Notes: a model not told the origin generated them from the letters alone. A stretch of DNA of 64,000 nucleotides from Gemmatimonadaceae bacterium (GCA_030647905.1 JAUSJA010000025.1:124001-188000), one strand, 5' to 3'; shown: positions 19,054 through 29,400, numbered from the stretch's first letter. Translations and numbers: made by a program.

Positions 19054-19066
19054 CTTTCTCAATCCG

Positions 19067-19921
19067 ATGCCATACATCTTCGCGCAGATAGTTCACCACC
19101 CGGTCTCGTACAAGCTCGGACCGCTCCAGTTCACCGGCTTCGGATTCGCGATGCTGATGACGTTCGTCATCGGGCAGATAGTCCTGCAGAAGGAGATGGA
19201 GCGCAGAGGGCAGGATCCCTCGCCTGCCGGCGACATGATCTTCGCCGCAGTCGTCGGCGGTCTCCTCGGCGCCAAGCTCTACTACGCGATCCTGATGGGC
19301 GACGCGGGCTCGATCTTCAGCCGCGCCGGATTCGTGTTCTGGGGCGGACTCATGGGCGGAATCATTGCCGTCACGGCGGTGGTGAAGTGGAAGAAGCTGA
19401 GCGTCGCGCGCGTGAGCGATTCGGCCGCGCTGGCTCTTTCCGCGGGGTATGCCATCGGACGAACCGGATGCTGGGCCGTTGGCGACGATTACGGCCGGCC
19501 GTGGAACGGCCCCTGGGCGGTGATGTTCCCCGAGGGCGCTCCGGCGTCCACGGTGGCCAACATGACCAGCATGTTCGGCGTGAAGTTTCCGCCGGGGACT
19601 TCACCGACAGAAGTGGTCGCGGTGCATCCGACTCAGCTCTACGAAGTGCTGATGGGAACGGTCATGTTCCTCATCCTGCTGCGCTTTCGCACGCACAAGC
19701 ACGGCGACGGCTGGATGTTCGGATTCTACTGCCTGCTCGCGGGTATCGAGCGTTTCATCGTCGAGTTCTTCCGCGCAAAGGACGACCGGTTCTTCGTCGG
19801 CGGACTCACGATGGCGCAGGTCATCGCGATCGTCTTCGCGCTCTTCGGAGCGATCTGGATGTCCATGCGATGGAACCCGTCGCAGAATGGTGCAACTCCG
19901 GCGGGCCGCCGCGCTGCATAG
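19067..19921 (+). CDS. lgt: Prolipoprotein diacylglyceryl transferase (Lgt)
   Basis: Lgt attaches diacylglycerol to the lipobox cysteine of prelipoproteins at the inner membrane. From the ATG at 19067 the 284-residue product has about seven membrane segments. It contains FWGGLMGGIIAV, the signature arginine region GYAIGRTGCWAVGDDYGRPW, HPTQLYEVLMG and GIERFIVEFFR. The classical GRIGNF signature reads GRTGCW, a variant of the family. The start is placed after the tsaD stop because the earlier ATG would lie inside tsaD. Several lipoproteins in the window would be its substrates. Confidence 0.9.
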   Translation: MPYIFAQIVHHPVSYKLGPLQFTGFGFAMLMTFVIGQIVLQKEMERRGQDPSPAGDMIFAAVVGGLLGAKLYYAILMGDAGSIFSRAGFVFWGGLMGGIIAVTAVVKWKKLSVARVSDSAALALSAGYAIGRTGCWAVGDDYGRPWNGPWAVMFPEGAPASTVANMTSMFGVKFPPGTSPTEVVAVHPTQLYEVLMGTVMFLILLRFRTHKHGDGWMFGFYCLLAGIERFIVEFFRAKDDRFFVGGLTMAQVIAIVFALFGAIWMSMRWNPSQNGATPAGRRAA

Positions 19922-19975
19922 TCACGCGCGGTGCGGGCTGACCTCCGTACCCGGCGCTGCGTCCGAGGTGGGCTG

Positions 19976-20989
19976 ATGGAGCTGATCGTACGCCTTCCCC
20001 GCCACTATCACGTGTCGCAAGACACCGTCGAAGAGCTCGAGACGGCAATCCTTTCCGACGAGCGCGTGGTCCCCGCGCAGATCAATCCAGCCGTCGAATC
20101 GGTATTGGATGGCGCCGTGCGCCTGCTGCGCCGGGCCGGCGTGGATGCCGGCGCGATGCTGCGGGTGAGCAGCCGCTCGGCGACATCGGAGAGACCGGAG
20201 CGCGATTACTTCGCAGTAATGATGGGACTCGACGCGGTGACGAGTGCGCCGTGGTTTGTCCGACGCGCGCGCAGGAGCATCTACCTGTTCGATGCATGGC
20301 CAGGCCGCTACGCGGACATCACGAAGTACACCGAGTCGTGGGGCATTCAGTACGCTTTCGTCTCGTCTTCACAGGCGGCGGCGCGGCTCGGTGAGATCAG
20401 CGAGCGGTGCACATTCATCTGGGTTCCCGAGGGAGTGGATCCGTCACGCTACCAGCAGCGGAGCTGGATCGAGAAGGACATAGACGTTCTGCAGCTGGGC
20501 AGGAAGTACGACGCGCATCACGCGGCGATCGCGCAGCCGCTCGAGAATTCCGGACATACGTACCTGTACGAGAGGCAGAAGGGCGGGATCGTCTTCCCAA
20601 CACGCGCCGATTTCGTCGCCGGCCTCGCGCGGTCGCGAATTTCGATCTGTGTCCCGTCGAGCATGACTCACCCGGAACGAGCCGGCGACGTCGAGACGAT
20701 GACGATCCGGTACCTTCAGTCAATAGTGTCGAAGTGTCTCGTCCTCGGCCACGCGCCCGCCGAGATGATCGAGTTGTTCGGGTACAATCCGGTGATCGAG
20801 ACAGACATGCACGATCCCGTCGGCCAGGTCCTGCACATCCTCGATAACTACGAGGACTACCTGCCGCTGATCGAGAAGAACTTCGATGCCGTCATCGGCC
20901 ACCATACATGGAGATCACGGTGGGAGCGCATGGCCGTCGTTCTGTTTTCCGATGTCAGCCGGCCGCGCGCGCCTCGCTCGACGGCATGA
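19976..20989 (+). CDS. Glycosyltransferase family protein (GT-B-like)
   Basis: From the ATG at 19976, with a GAGGTGGG ribosome-binding site, the 337-residue product resembles glycosyltransferases of the CgeB/group 1 type: FDAWPGRYADITKY in the N-terminal half, CTFIWVPEGVDPSRY, DVLQLGRKY, and a C-terminal half with SICVPSSMTHPE, ETMTIRYLQSIVSKCLVLG and PVIETDMHD. The donor and acceptor are unknown. No polysaccharide genes surround it. It overlaps the 3' end of the convergent FTR1 gene by 35 bases. Confidence 0.75.
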   Translation: MELIVRLPRHYHVSQDTVEELETAILSDERVVPAQINPAVESVLDGAVRLLRRAGVDAGAMLRVSSRSATSERPERDYFAVMMGLDAVTSAPWFVRRARRSIYLFDAWPGRYADITKYTESWGIQYAFVSSSQAAARLGEISERCTFIWVPEGVDPSRYQQRSWIEKDIDVLQLGRKYDAHHAAIAQPLENSGHTYLYERQKGGIVFPTRADFVAGLARSRISICVPSSMTHPERAGDVETMTIRYLQSIVSKCLVLGHAPAEMIELFGYNPVIETDMHDPVGQVLHILDNYEDYLPLIEKNFDAVIGHHTWRSRWERMAVVLFSDVSRPRAPRSTA

Positions 20990-22739
20990 ACGTCTTCACG
21001 ATCATGAACAGGAAGAGCGCGATCAGAATCGCCTGAGCGACGACGGTCTCCATGCTCGGGAAGATTCCCATCGAAGGCACGCTGGGCATGCTCCTGAGGA
21101 CCGTGATGCCGATGAGGTTCCCTTCCTGCAGCTCGCGAATTCCCTTCCCGGCGAAGACGAAAGCCATGTAGTACAGCAGCACGCTCGTCACGGTGAAAAA
21201 GGGCCGCATCGGAATCTTCACACCGAAGCGATAGAAGAGCGTGAAGATCACCGCCAGCAGCGCGAACCCGACGACGATGCCGAGCGACAGCGGCAGCGCG
21301 ATGTTTCCTTCGCTGAACAGCGCCTGGTAGAACAGCGCCGTCTCAGCGCCCTCACGGAAAACCGCGAGGAAAGCGACGATCGCGAGCGCCTTCCCGCCGC
21401 CGTGATCGAGGGCCGTGCTGACCTTTTCGCGGATGAACTTCTGCCACTTCGCGGCCTCGACTTTCGAGATGAGCCAGTAGCTCACCGAGAAGAGGACAGC
21501 GACGGCGACGAGCATCGTGGCGCCCTCGACGATCTCGCGGCTGGCCGGGAGATGCTTGAAGAAGGTCTGAAGGATGACCGCCATCGCAGCGCTCGCGAGA
21601 AGGCCGAGCCCGACGCCCATCCAGATGGAGCGGAGGCGGTCGCGGTTGCCGGTCTTGATGAGGAACGCAACGAGGGCGCCGATGACGAGGATCGCCTCGA
21701 ATCCTTCGCGCACAATGATGAGGAGCGACTGAAAGAAGGCGCCCCATCCGCTGCCTGTCGGGCGCGTCAGCTCGACGACACGCGGAAGATCGAGCGCGAT
21801 GGCATCGCGTGACCGCTGAGCGACGCCGAGATCCGATCCGCGGAGCGCGCCCTTGAAGTCGGCGAAGTGGCGCTCCATGGAAGCGACAAGCCCCGGCTGC
21901 CGGGCGCGGGCAGGCGTTTCCAGCGGCTCGAACGCGATGTAGGCGTCGAATGCCCTGTCACCCGCTTCGACCGTCCGGCCGGACTTCGCGAAATCGAGCG
22001 CGCTGTCGAGCAGGGCGAGCACCGAGCGCGCCGCCACGGCGCCGGGAGCGGCGCTGGCGTCCGCAACAGCCGCCGGGAGCTCCATCTTCACGCCGCGCAT
22101 CGTGTAGATGTAGTTCACGACGTTCCAGCGGTCCTGCGGAGAGAGAGCACTGAAGGATGCCATCGGAGTTCCGCGCACTCCGACCGATACGACGTTATAC
22201 GCCAGCGTAGGTGTGAGAGCCGGGGTCAGCTTCGCCGATCCGATCCCGGCAACGGGGACAGGAGAAGCCGCTGCGGCCGGGCCGTTCCCGAGGCCGAGGG
22301 CGCCGTGACAGGATGAGCAGCTCTGCGTGAAAACGACATGCCCGCGCGCCGTATCGAGCGGAGCGCTCGGCAGATCGAGAGCGCCGGCGGCACCGAGGGC
22401 GCCATTGAAACGCGCATGGATCAACCGGATGTCTGCCGGCGCCACGCGGCTCTTCACGGCCTGGATCAGCGTATCGAGCACCGCCTGCGTAAGCGGTGCA
22501 TTGTAGCCCTTGAGACGCTGAGCGACCCTCCGGGCATCCTCGAGGAATTCCGTGGTCTCGGCGTACTCGTCCTGCGAAATAAGCTTTCCCTTGCCGTCTA
22601 CGGCCTTGCCATACTCTTCAACGGCAACACTTACGATGCTGGAGAGGCGTTTCGCTGAGTTTTCCTGTGCGCCTCCGACCGAGGAGAGTACGGTCAGAAG
22701 GAGGACGGTAAGCCGACCGATAGCGAGACCTGATTTCAT
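20955..22739 (-). CDS. Cytochrome c-FTR1 iron permease fusion
   Basis: The 594-residue protein has a signal peptide (to about residue 24), an N-terminal helical region, a cytochrome c domain with one haem site (FTQSCSSCHGALGLGNGP; distal Met probably in GTPMASFSALS), a linker, then an FTR1/EfeU permease from about residue 330. Both iron-binding REXXE motifs are visible (IIVREGFEAIL and AVFREGAETAL) among seven or so membrane segments. EfeU-type permeases import iron. The fused haem domain may oxidise Fe(II) to Fe(III) or link uptake to respiration. No efeO/efeB genes are adjacent. Confidence 0.9.
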   Translation of the reverse strand: MKSGLAIGRLTVLLLTVLSSVGGAQENSAKRLSSIVSVAVEEYGKAVDGKGKLISQDEYAETTEFLEDARRVAQRLKGYNAPLTQAVLDTLIQAVKSRVAPADIRLIHARFNGALGAAGALDLPSAPLDTARGHVVFTQSCSSCHGALGLGNGPAAAASPVPVAGIGSAKLTPALTPTLAYNVVSVGVRGTPMASFSALSPQDRWNVVNYIYTMRGVKMELPAAVADASAAPGAVAARSVLALLDSALDFAKSGRTVEAGDRAFDAYIAFEPLETPARARQPGLVASMERHFADFKGALRGSDLGVAQRSRDAIALDLPRVVELTRPTGSGWGAFFQSLLIIVREGFEAILVIGALVAFLIKTGNRDRLRSIWMGVGLGLLASAAMAVILQTFFKHLPASREIVEGATMLVAVAVLFSVSYWLISKVEAAKWQKFIREKVSTALDHGGGKALAIVAFLAVFREGAETALFYQALFSEGNIALPLSLGIVVGFALLAVIFTLFYRFGVKIPMRPFFTVTSVLLYYMAFVFAGKGIRELQEGNLIGITVLRSMPSVPSMGIFPSMETVVAQAILIALFLFMIVKTFMPSSEARAAG

Positions 22740-22800
22740 TGCCGAGTAAATCTATCAGGATACGTACTTGGGGCAATCCGGGGGCGGGGGCCAAACCTGC

Positions 22801-23391
22801 TCAGGCGCTCCCGGAGTACCGGTACTCTCCGGCGAGCTCACGGGCAGAGAGCGCGGCGCGGTTGGCGGTGCGCGCCTCGTAGCGCGCCATGAACGCGGGC
22901 AGACGCTCCGGAGTGAAGCCGCTGCGCTCGAGGCCAAGCGATGCGATGGCCTGCTCGATGGATTCGGGCGGGCCTTCGACCTCGACCAGCGGATCCATTC
23001 GTGGATACTCCTCGAACCTCACGACCGCGCCGCCAAGGGAATACTGCCAGATGCGACGCTCGATCTCGCGGATGACGATGAATCCGAGATTTTCCAGGAT
23101 CTTCGCGAGCGCGTCTGGATCGCCGGCACTGGTCGAGATTTCCTCCCGCACCTTGTAACCGGTTTCGTACTGTGTGGGGCCCTTCCAGTCGAGCTGACCT
23201 TCCCTCGCGCCGTCCCGCTCGTAGATGCGCAGTCTCAGCACGTGATCCAGCATGAGCATCTCACCGGCGGCGTCCCCATACCGGAGATCGATCAGAGTGC
23301 CTTCGTAGACGAGCGTGCCACCGGCCTGCTCGACCCTGGCGCGGCGCGCGGCGATGTCATCCACCACGCTCTTGAGCTCGACCTCACGCAT
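22801..23391 (-). CDS. CYTH-domain (class IV adenylate cyclase/ThTPase-like) protein
   Basis: The 196-residue product starts MREVELKSVV, the EXEXK signature of the CYTH triphosphate-tunnel fold, followed by VLRLRIYERDG, QLDWKGP, GYKVREEI and DPLVEVEGPPESI on the tunnel strands. CYTH enzymes hydrolyse or cyclise triphosphorylated substrates; the specific substrate cannot be assigned. The stop lies about 60 bases downstream of the FTR1 start. The start overlaps the end of the HAD gene, suggesting co-expression. Confidence 0.85.
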   Translation of the reverse strand: MREVELKSVVDDIAARRARVEQAGGTLVYEGTLIDLRYGDAAGEMLMLDHVLRLRIYERDGAREGQLDWKGPTQYETGYKVREEISTSAGDPDALAKILENLGFIVIREIERRIWQYSLGGAVVRFEEYPRMDPLVEVEGPPESIEQAIASLGLERSGFTPERLPAFMARYEARTANRAALSARELAGEYRYSGSA

Positions 23392-24076
23392 TCATGATCC
23401 GTTGCATCACGGCATGGGTGTCGGCGAGCGTCTCGAAGACGGCATAGGGATCGTGCTCCTGCAACTGCGCAACGGTGTATCGGCCGGTGGCGACTCCGAT
23501 GGCGCGCGCGCCGATTGATTCGCCGCACCGGATGTCAGCAGGAGTATCGCCAATGACGATCAGGCGATTGCCTTCGACATGCCTTCCGAGAACCTCGCGC
23601 GCGCGGCGCTGCGCGACGGCGGGAAGCTCGGGCCGTTGCTCATGATCGGATCCGAACGCATTCACCTTGAACCGCGAGATGTCGATTCCCGCGGCGCCGA
23701 GCTTGGCGCGCGCGCCGTCGGCGATGTTGCCGGTGAGGAGGCCGAGCACGATGGAGCCTTCGCGCTCGAGCTCGTCGAGCAGCTCACGAACTCCGGCGAA
23801 GACGTGCACCGTCCGTCCGGGCGACGCGAGCTCATCGTGCAATCCGGCGAGATACGCGGCGAGCAGCTCGCTCATCTGCGCATCTATCTCCTCATCGGTC
23901 AGACCCTCGAGCTTCATCAGCTCGCGAACGATCTGGCGGTCGGTCTTCCCATCGTAGTGGTAGTCGGCGTTCCCCGCAGATCCGAAGACATGCGTGAGCG
24001 CGCGCACCATCGCGATGCGGCCCACTCCACCGCTCTGGAGAATGGTTCCGTCAATGTCGAAAAGGACGACTCTCAT
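23384..24076 (-). CDS. HAD family hydrolase (phosphoglycolate phosphatase-like)
   Basis: From the ATG at 24076 the 230-residue product begins MRVVLFDIDGTILQSGG (motif I nucleophile Asp). It contains GLLTGNIADGARAKL (motif II) and LIVIGDTPADIRCGES (motif IV). The order and cap insertion fit the Gph-like HAD subfamily, which dephosphorylates small phosphate esters such as 2-phosphoglycolate. It overlaps the 3' end of the EamA gene by four bases and the 5' end of the CYTH gene. A link to the glycolate oxidase genes 18 kb away is possible but unproven. Confidence 0.88.
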   Translation of the reverse strand: MRVVLFDIDGTILQSGGVGRIAMVRALTHVFGSAGNADYHYDGKTDRQIVRELMKLEGLTDEEIDAQMSELLAAYLAGLHDELASPGRTVHVFAGVRELLDELEREGSIVLGLLTGNIADGARAKLGAAGIDISRFKVNAFGSDHEQRPELPAVAQRRAREVLGRHVEGNRLIVIGDTPADIRCGESIGARAIGVATGRYTVAQLQEHDPYAVFETLADTHAVMQRIMNA

Positions 24077-24960
24077 GTGCGTGTCAGGAAAAGGCCGGTC
24101 ATGATGGTTCCCGTTCCTACACCCTGCCACACAGTCGGTGCCTCGCTGAGGAAGATCCACGCGACCGCAATGGCTATCACCGGTTGAAGGTTGGCGTAGA
24201 CGGCGGTGCGCGTCGGGCCGAGGATGCGGAGCCCGCGATACCAGAACAGATATGCGACTCCCATCGAGATGACGCTGGCGTAGAACACTGCGCCCCACGC
24301 GGCGAATCCGACATGTGACCAGTCGGTCGTCGCGAGAGCCGGCGTCGTCAGAACGATCATCGGGACCGAGCCGCCAAGCATCGTGAATGCGGAAAGGTGG
24401 ATCGCGTCCATGCGCCGCGCATACGGCTGGAGAAGTACGGTGAAGGCCGTCCAGCAGAGAGTTCCGCCGAAGACGAGGAGGGTGCCGGGCAGCGTGGAGT
24501 TGCCCTGACCCGATCGCGCACTGCCGAGCACTACGAGCACGACGCCGGCGAGAGAAAGGGCGATCCCCGCGATCACGCGCCGGTTCACCCGCTCGACGCC
24601 GCCCACGCGGCTCACGATGGCGATCAAGGCCGGAGTAGCGGCGACGATCAGCGCGGCATTGCCGACCCGTGTGCGCGAGAGCCCCTCGACAAAGAAGATC
24701 TGATAGAGCCCGTTGCCGAGCATGCCGAGCAGCATGAGCGCGAAGATATCCTTGCGCTTCGGAAATTTCGCGCTGCGCGCAGATGCGAATCCGACAAGGA
24801 CGACAGCCGCGAGCATTACCCTGAGCCCGGCGAACGCGAGCGGGCTCATGACCTCGGTACCGAACTTCACCACGCTGAAATTGACGCCCCAGATGAGAGT
24901 CATGAGAAGGAGAAGCGCGTCGGTCTTGCCGAATCCGGCGTCTGTCTGGCTCTGCGTCAT
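24073..24960 (-). CDS. EamA/DMT family transporter
   Basis: The 295-residue product has about ten membrane segments in two EamA repeats: LLLLMTLIWGVNFSVVKFG at the N terminus (repeat 1) and GTLLVFGGTLCWTAFTVLLQ (repeat 2). This is typical of drug/metabolite exporters such as RhaT/YdcZ-like proteins. Substrate unknown. It heads a three-gene - strand run (EamA, HAD, CYTH) with overlapping ends and diverges from the DUF6941 gene. Confidence 0.87.
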   Translation of the reverse strand: MTQSQTDAGFGKTDALLLLMTLIWGVNFSVVKFGTEVMSPLAFAGLRVMLAAVVLVGFASARSAKFPKRKDIFALMLLGMLGNGLYQIFFVEGLSRTRVGNAALIVAATPALIAIVSRVGGVERVNRRVIAGIALSLAGVVLVVLGSARSGQGNSTLPGTLLVFGGTLCWTAFTVLLQPYARRMDAIHLSAFTMLGGSVPMIVLTTPALATTDWSHVGFAAWGAVFYASVISMGVAYLFWYRGLRILGPTRTAVYANLQPVIAIAVAWIFLSEAPTVWQGVGTGTIMTGLFLTRT

Positions 24961-25007
24961 CGGGTGTAAACTAGCTAGTCGCGGCTCGCTCCTGCTACTT
25001 TCTGCCG

Positions 25008-25436
25008 ATGCACATTTCGTTTGCCGTGTTCGCCGATGGAGCGAATCTCTCGCAGGAAGGAAAGCTCAACGTGCTGGGTGTGTTCGACGCTCTCGCAGTG
25101 GCCGGCTTTCCGTCGCTTCATCCGCGCACGCACTTCGTCGTCCGCCTCAAGGGCGGCGCCGAGGATACCGGCGCGCACCGGCTGACGTTCAACTGGGTCA
25201 ATCCCTCTGGCGAGGTCCTCTGGTCCTCGGACGGCGAGCTCAACGTGGCTCCCGGACCCAATCCGGCGTTCGAGATGGACCTCCCGATCATCGCCGTCAT
25301 AGACCTTCCCCTCAACATGCCGGGACTCTACACGATGCAGGTCTCGCTCGATGGGGGTCTGACCGCCGAGGTGCGTCTCCATGTCGGCAGCAATGCGCAG
25401 GTCGTGATGCCGCCGCCAACGGGGATGTTCAGCTAG
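25008..25436 (+). CDS. DUF6941-like protein of unknown function
   Basis: The 142-residue product opens FAVFADGANLSQEGKLNVLG and has a beta-rich pattern with HFVVRLKGGAEDTGAHRL and LNMPGLYTMQVSLDG. It resembles the small DUF6941 family that is widespread in soil bacteria. No catalytic motif is evident, and no signal peptide is seen. It stands alone on the + strand between two - strand blocks and overlaps the NlpC gene's 3' end by four bases. Confidence 0.7.
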   Translation: MHISFAVFADGANLSQEGKLNVLGVFDALAVAGFPSLHPRTHFVVRLKGGAEDTGAHRLTFNWVNPSGEVLWSSDGELNVAPGPNPAFEMDLPIIAVIDLPLNMPGLYTMQVSLDGGLTAEVRLHVGSNAQVVMPPPTGMFS

Positions 25437-26215
25437 CTGAGATCGCGGGCAAGAATCCTTCTCGCAAAGCGGAAGTTCGCCAGCAGCGTCCGCACGTACT
25501 CGTCGGGCCTGTCGAACGACTCCAGACAGTGCCCGCCGCGGCCGAGCGCCAGATGCACAATGCGGTGCGGAACGATGGACAGAGCCACGTGCGTGATGTG
25601 CCCGTCTTCGCGATCGGAAAAAAAGAGAAGGTCCGCCGGCTGAATTCGCTCGAGCCCCCCCTCGACATGGACGCCCTGCGTCGCCTGCTGCGACGCATCG
25701 CGAAGGAGCCGGATTCCGTGCAGCGCGAATACGGTCTGCACCATCCCGGAGCAGTCGGCGCCCCACGGAGTGATGCCGCCCCACTGGTAGTACGTACCCT
25801 GGAACAGTCCCGTCGCCGACGCCACGATCGCGTCGGCTTCCGCGGGAAAGATCTCCCGTCGGCGTGTCAGATCGAGTGCACGGCCGGCGACGCACCACCC
25901 GTTCTTCACGATTCCACCGAGCGGCAGATCGATCGTCACACCTTGCGAGTCGCGCATGCTGCATCCCATCGAGATCTCGCCTTCCGTGTCCCAGCCCCAC
26001 TGGTCGGTGCCGGGCCCGTCGGCGGGCTCGCAGAAGCCTTCGTGGAGCCATCCCTCGTAACCGTCGGCGCCGCGCACTCGCAGATACCGGCCCTCGGTAC
26101 CGCGCACCTCGGCGCAATGTCCATAGAGGATCTGCGTCTCCTGACTCGCCGGCGCTCGCGGCTCGCGCTGAACCGGGGCGATGGGGGTTCGGGCGCGGAT
26201 GTATCGTGGGCTCAA
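25433..26215 (-). CDS. NlpC/P60 family cell-wall peptidase
   Basis: The 260-residue product has an N-terminal SH3-like region (RARTPIAPVQREP, VRGADGYEGWLHE) and a C-terminal NlpC/P60 domain with the nucleophile in ITPWGADCSGMVQTVF and the His in DGHITHVALSIV. It resembles gamma-D-glutamyl-diamino acid endopeptidases such as dipeptidyl-peptidase VI. I chose the TTG at 26215 because it overlaps the upstream zinc-ribbon stop and begins just before the conserved region. No signal peptide is apparent, so it may act on recycled peptides in the cytoplasm. Confidence 0.85.
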   Translation of the reverse strand: MSPRYIRARTPIAPVQREPRAPASQETQILYGHCAEVRGTEGRYLRVRGADGYEGWLHEGFCEPADGPGTDQWGWDTEGEISMGCSMRDSQGVTIDLPLGGIVKNGWCVAGRALDLTRRREIFPAEADAIVASATGLFQGTYYQWGGITPWGADCSGMVQTVFALHGIRLLRDASQQATQGVHVEGGLERIQPADLLFFSDREDGHITHVALSIVPHRIVHLALGRGGHCLESFDRPDEYVRTLLANFRFARRILARDLS

Positions 26216-26433
26216 TGCTCGGGCCAGTCCATGAGCGGGATCTCGCGCGGTGGCGTGGCCGGCGGCTCCGCGGCTTTCCCCTCGGAGCATTTACGGCATT
26301 GCATCACGCCGCGAAAGCTGCAGATGACGCAGATGAAAGTCCCGCACTCGCTGCACGGGTACCCCTCCGACGCGCGCTCCTCGTTTCCGCAGGAGCGGCA
26401 GATCATCGCGTCCTTCTCGCGAAGATCGGCCAT
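26212..26433 (-). CDS. Small zinc-ribbon protein
   Basis: The 73-residue product from the ATG at 26433 has two Cys pairs, MICRSCGNEE and YPCSECGTFICVICSF, and a further CRKCSEGK, arranged like a B-box or double zinc ribbon. A GGAGG ribosome-binding site lies inside the end of tamB, whose stop is three bases before the ATG. Its own stop overlaps the NlpC start. It is therefore translationally coupled to both. Function unknown. Confidence 0.72.
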   Translation of the reverse strand: MADLREKDAMICRSCGNEERASEGYPCSECGTFICVICSFRGVMQCRKCSEGKAAEPPATPPREIPLMDWPEH

Positions 26434-26435
26434 CG

Positions 26436-29400
26436 CTAGAACCTCCACGTCCGGAAGAAGTCGAATCCGAGCTGCCGCGGAGTCTGCTGCTGAATCTGCG
26501 GCGCGTTGCGCGCGCAGGTGACGTCGCTCGATCCCGGCTCGATACCCGCCTGCGCCGTATAGATCGAGTTGAACCTGTACTCCAGCTTGAGGCCGAAGTT
26601 GTCCTTGAAGTTGTTAGCGTTCACGAAGCAGAGACCGGTGCTGAGACCGAGGAACCAGTTGCTGCCGATCTGCTTGCCGACGATGGCCCTCGAGTTCAGA
26701 AGACTGTAGAGATAGGGATCGGCCGTCTGCGCCGCCCGCGTATCGTTGATCCGTCCGGTCTGGATTTCCACGATGTCCACCAGATTCCTCGGAATCGCGC
26801 TCGTCAGCAGGTTGCCGCCATACCTCAGGGCAAACGATGCCAGCTGCGACCTGTACAGTCCCTGCGAGTTGTCGAGCGCGAACCCCGGCTCGCCGGTTAT
26901 TAGATAGCTCAGAAGATCCGATTGCGACAGCGGCAGGTTGTCGGGATTGTCGAGCACGAGCGTTGGCCTGGCAAGAGTGCCGCCGATGTTCACACGGACC
27001 CGGATGTCGCGAAGATTGGCGCTGCGCTGGTTGGGCTGCCGGACGGTATGGATGGCGCGGATGTCGAGCGTCGGATTGAGATCCGGCGTGCCGAAGAACC
27101 TCAGGCTTCCGCTCTCGACGTCGAACGTCGGCTGGACGAAAGGATCTACGAGCGTCAGCCGGTATGTTCCGCGCACCGCGTTCAGCGTGCCCTCGAGCGC
27201 AAGCTGCGACCGCTCGCCCGTTTGCGGGCTTCGCCCCAGCGTCACGTTGAGCGAGCCGCCAAGCTTCACGTTGGCTTCCGACGAGCGCAGCCAGACCGCG
27301 TCGCCGATGTTCACCGCGACATTCTCCAGCGTGAGATTCCGCGCGAATTCGCTCGGCGTCTCCGGCAGCAGCTTCCGGTCGCGGGCGAGCAATGTATCGA
27401 CGATCCCGGCGAATTCGGGGTCACTCAGATCCACGATCTGCTTCGTGAGCAGCTCGGGGATGTAGATCGTCCCCCGGTCCACGAGCACCGCTCCCGTCAC
27501 CCGCGCCCGCCTGTACGGGCCACTAAGCGTGAGATCCTCGTCGGTCGAGATGTCCAGCGAGGCGAGTCCGGGCTTCTCGACGATGTGGAAGTTCCTGGCC
27601 TGGGCGCGGAGCGCGAACACGGGATTCGTGTACTCCTGCAGACTCACGAATCCCTGCACGCCGAGCGTGCCCCGGCGCACCCGGTTCGTCTCCGCCGACA
27701 TCCGCTGAATGAAAACCGTGTCGCGCTCGAGCAGCACGTCGGCGTTCACCCTGTCGAGCGTGAGCCCGACGTTGGTGAGCGTGGCCGATCCGTTCTTGAT
27801 ACGGAACTGGCCATCTATGACGGGCTGTTTCACCGTGCCGCGCACGTCCACGTTGGCGACGAGAGATCCGTGTGCCTGCTGGAATCCGGGAACGAACGCC
27901 TCGAACACGCCGAGGTCAACGCTGTCGGTCCTCAGGTTGCCCCGCACCGAATCGCCGGTGAGACGAACGTCGCGGATCGCCAACCGGGCCGTGCTGGAGT
28001 ATCGCAGGATGAGCGAATCGAGCGATCCTCCTCCCGGCAGGAGCGTCACGTGCGCCGGCGCTTCCATCCGGTAGTTGCTGCCGCTCGATACAGTGACGAC
28101 GCCGCTGTCCACCACCACCAGCGTCGTATCTCCCGCTCGGCGGGCCGACCCTCCGATAGTCGAGACGACGCCGCCCTCGCTGGTGAGCCGCGCATTGAAC
28201 GCACCGCTCGTGGCAGATTTGAGTTCGCCCGTCGCGCTCAACGACGTGAAGCCGAACGCGCCCGCGCGGATGGTGTCGGCGTTGAACGAGATCTGACCCG
28301 TCGGCCGATCGGGAAGCCCGCCGAGGGAGAATTTGCCGGTGATGTGCTCGACGCTCCGTCCCTGGACGGACAGCTCGCGTCCGCTCATCGTCCCGTCGAG
28401 CGCGAGGAGATCCTTCGTGCCGCGCAGCTCTCCGGTGACGCGGAGCGCGCCGCGCAGCGAATCGCCCGAGATGGCGGTGTTGCGGCCGATGTAGCGCTTT
28501 AGGTCCGCCAGTGAATCAACCGACAGATTGAACGAAAGCCGCCCTTCCATGCCGGGGATGAGCCCGACCGTGCCCGATGCGGAGGCATGCGCGACATCGC
28601 CCTGCACGACCAGCGTGTCCACGTGCGCGATGCCGTTGTCCAGCCGCACGCTTGCCCGGGACGACCCGATGTTGAGCTTCTCGACGGTTCCTTTCACCGA
28701 TCCGCCGATCGTGCCGGTGCCGACGACGAGTGAATCACCGACGAAGTCAATCGAGTAGTTCCCGGCGAGCGTCGTGCGCGGCGCCTTCGGATTCTGGAGA
28801 AGCGCGCGAAGGTCGAGATTGGCGACGGTGCCCGTTCCGTGAGCGCCGTACGTCGGGAGGTTGCTGTCCACGGTTCCCGCGTACACGATGACTCCACCCG
28901 CTCCCGACAGCGTCGTCTCCACCTGGAGATTGACCGGCTCGCCGCGCATGCGTATGGGGCCGGTGTAGTCGCCGCGCAGCGGAATGTCAGGATATGACCG
29001 CGCCAGCGTCGTCATGGAAAGCGGCGCTCCCTGAAGATCAAGATCGTACGACATGAACGTGGCGTGCGACGTCATGCGGCCGCTGCCGGTGATCCGGGAG
29101 ATCGGCAGACTGCCATCGTGATGCACCAGGTCCGCCTGCGAGAAGCGAACGTCGAGCCAGAGAGAATCGAGACGCGTCGTTCCGGAGACGGTCCCCTTGA
29201 GAGCCGGGAAGAGCGGGTTGAGATACTGGAGCGTGCGCAGATCCAGCGTCTCGATGTTCACATCGAAGCCGTGGAACACAGTGAACGCCGGCTGGAAGAT
29301 GTCGAGCTCGCCGCGAGCCGAGCCGCGCGAGATCGCTCCCGGCACGTTCGCGTCGGAGAAAGTGAACTTCGTCTCGTCCACCTTGAACCTGTTGAGCGGA

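Noticed and set aside
17332-19077. A 581-codon open frame on the - strand
   Set aside because: It lies antisense to tlpA-like and tsaD genes with unmistakable motifs and shows no domain pattern of its own.
26922-28502. A 526-codon open frame on the + strand
   Set aside because: It is a shadow of tamB. Its low-complexity Arg/Glu/His composition and lack of motifs mark it as non-coding.
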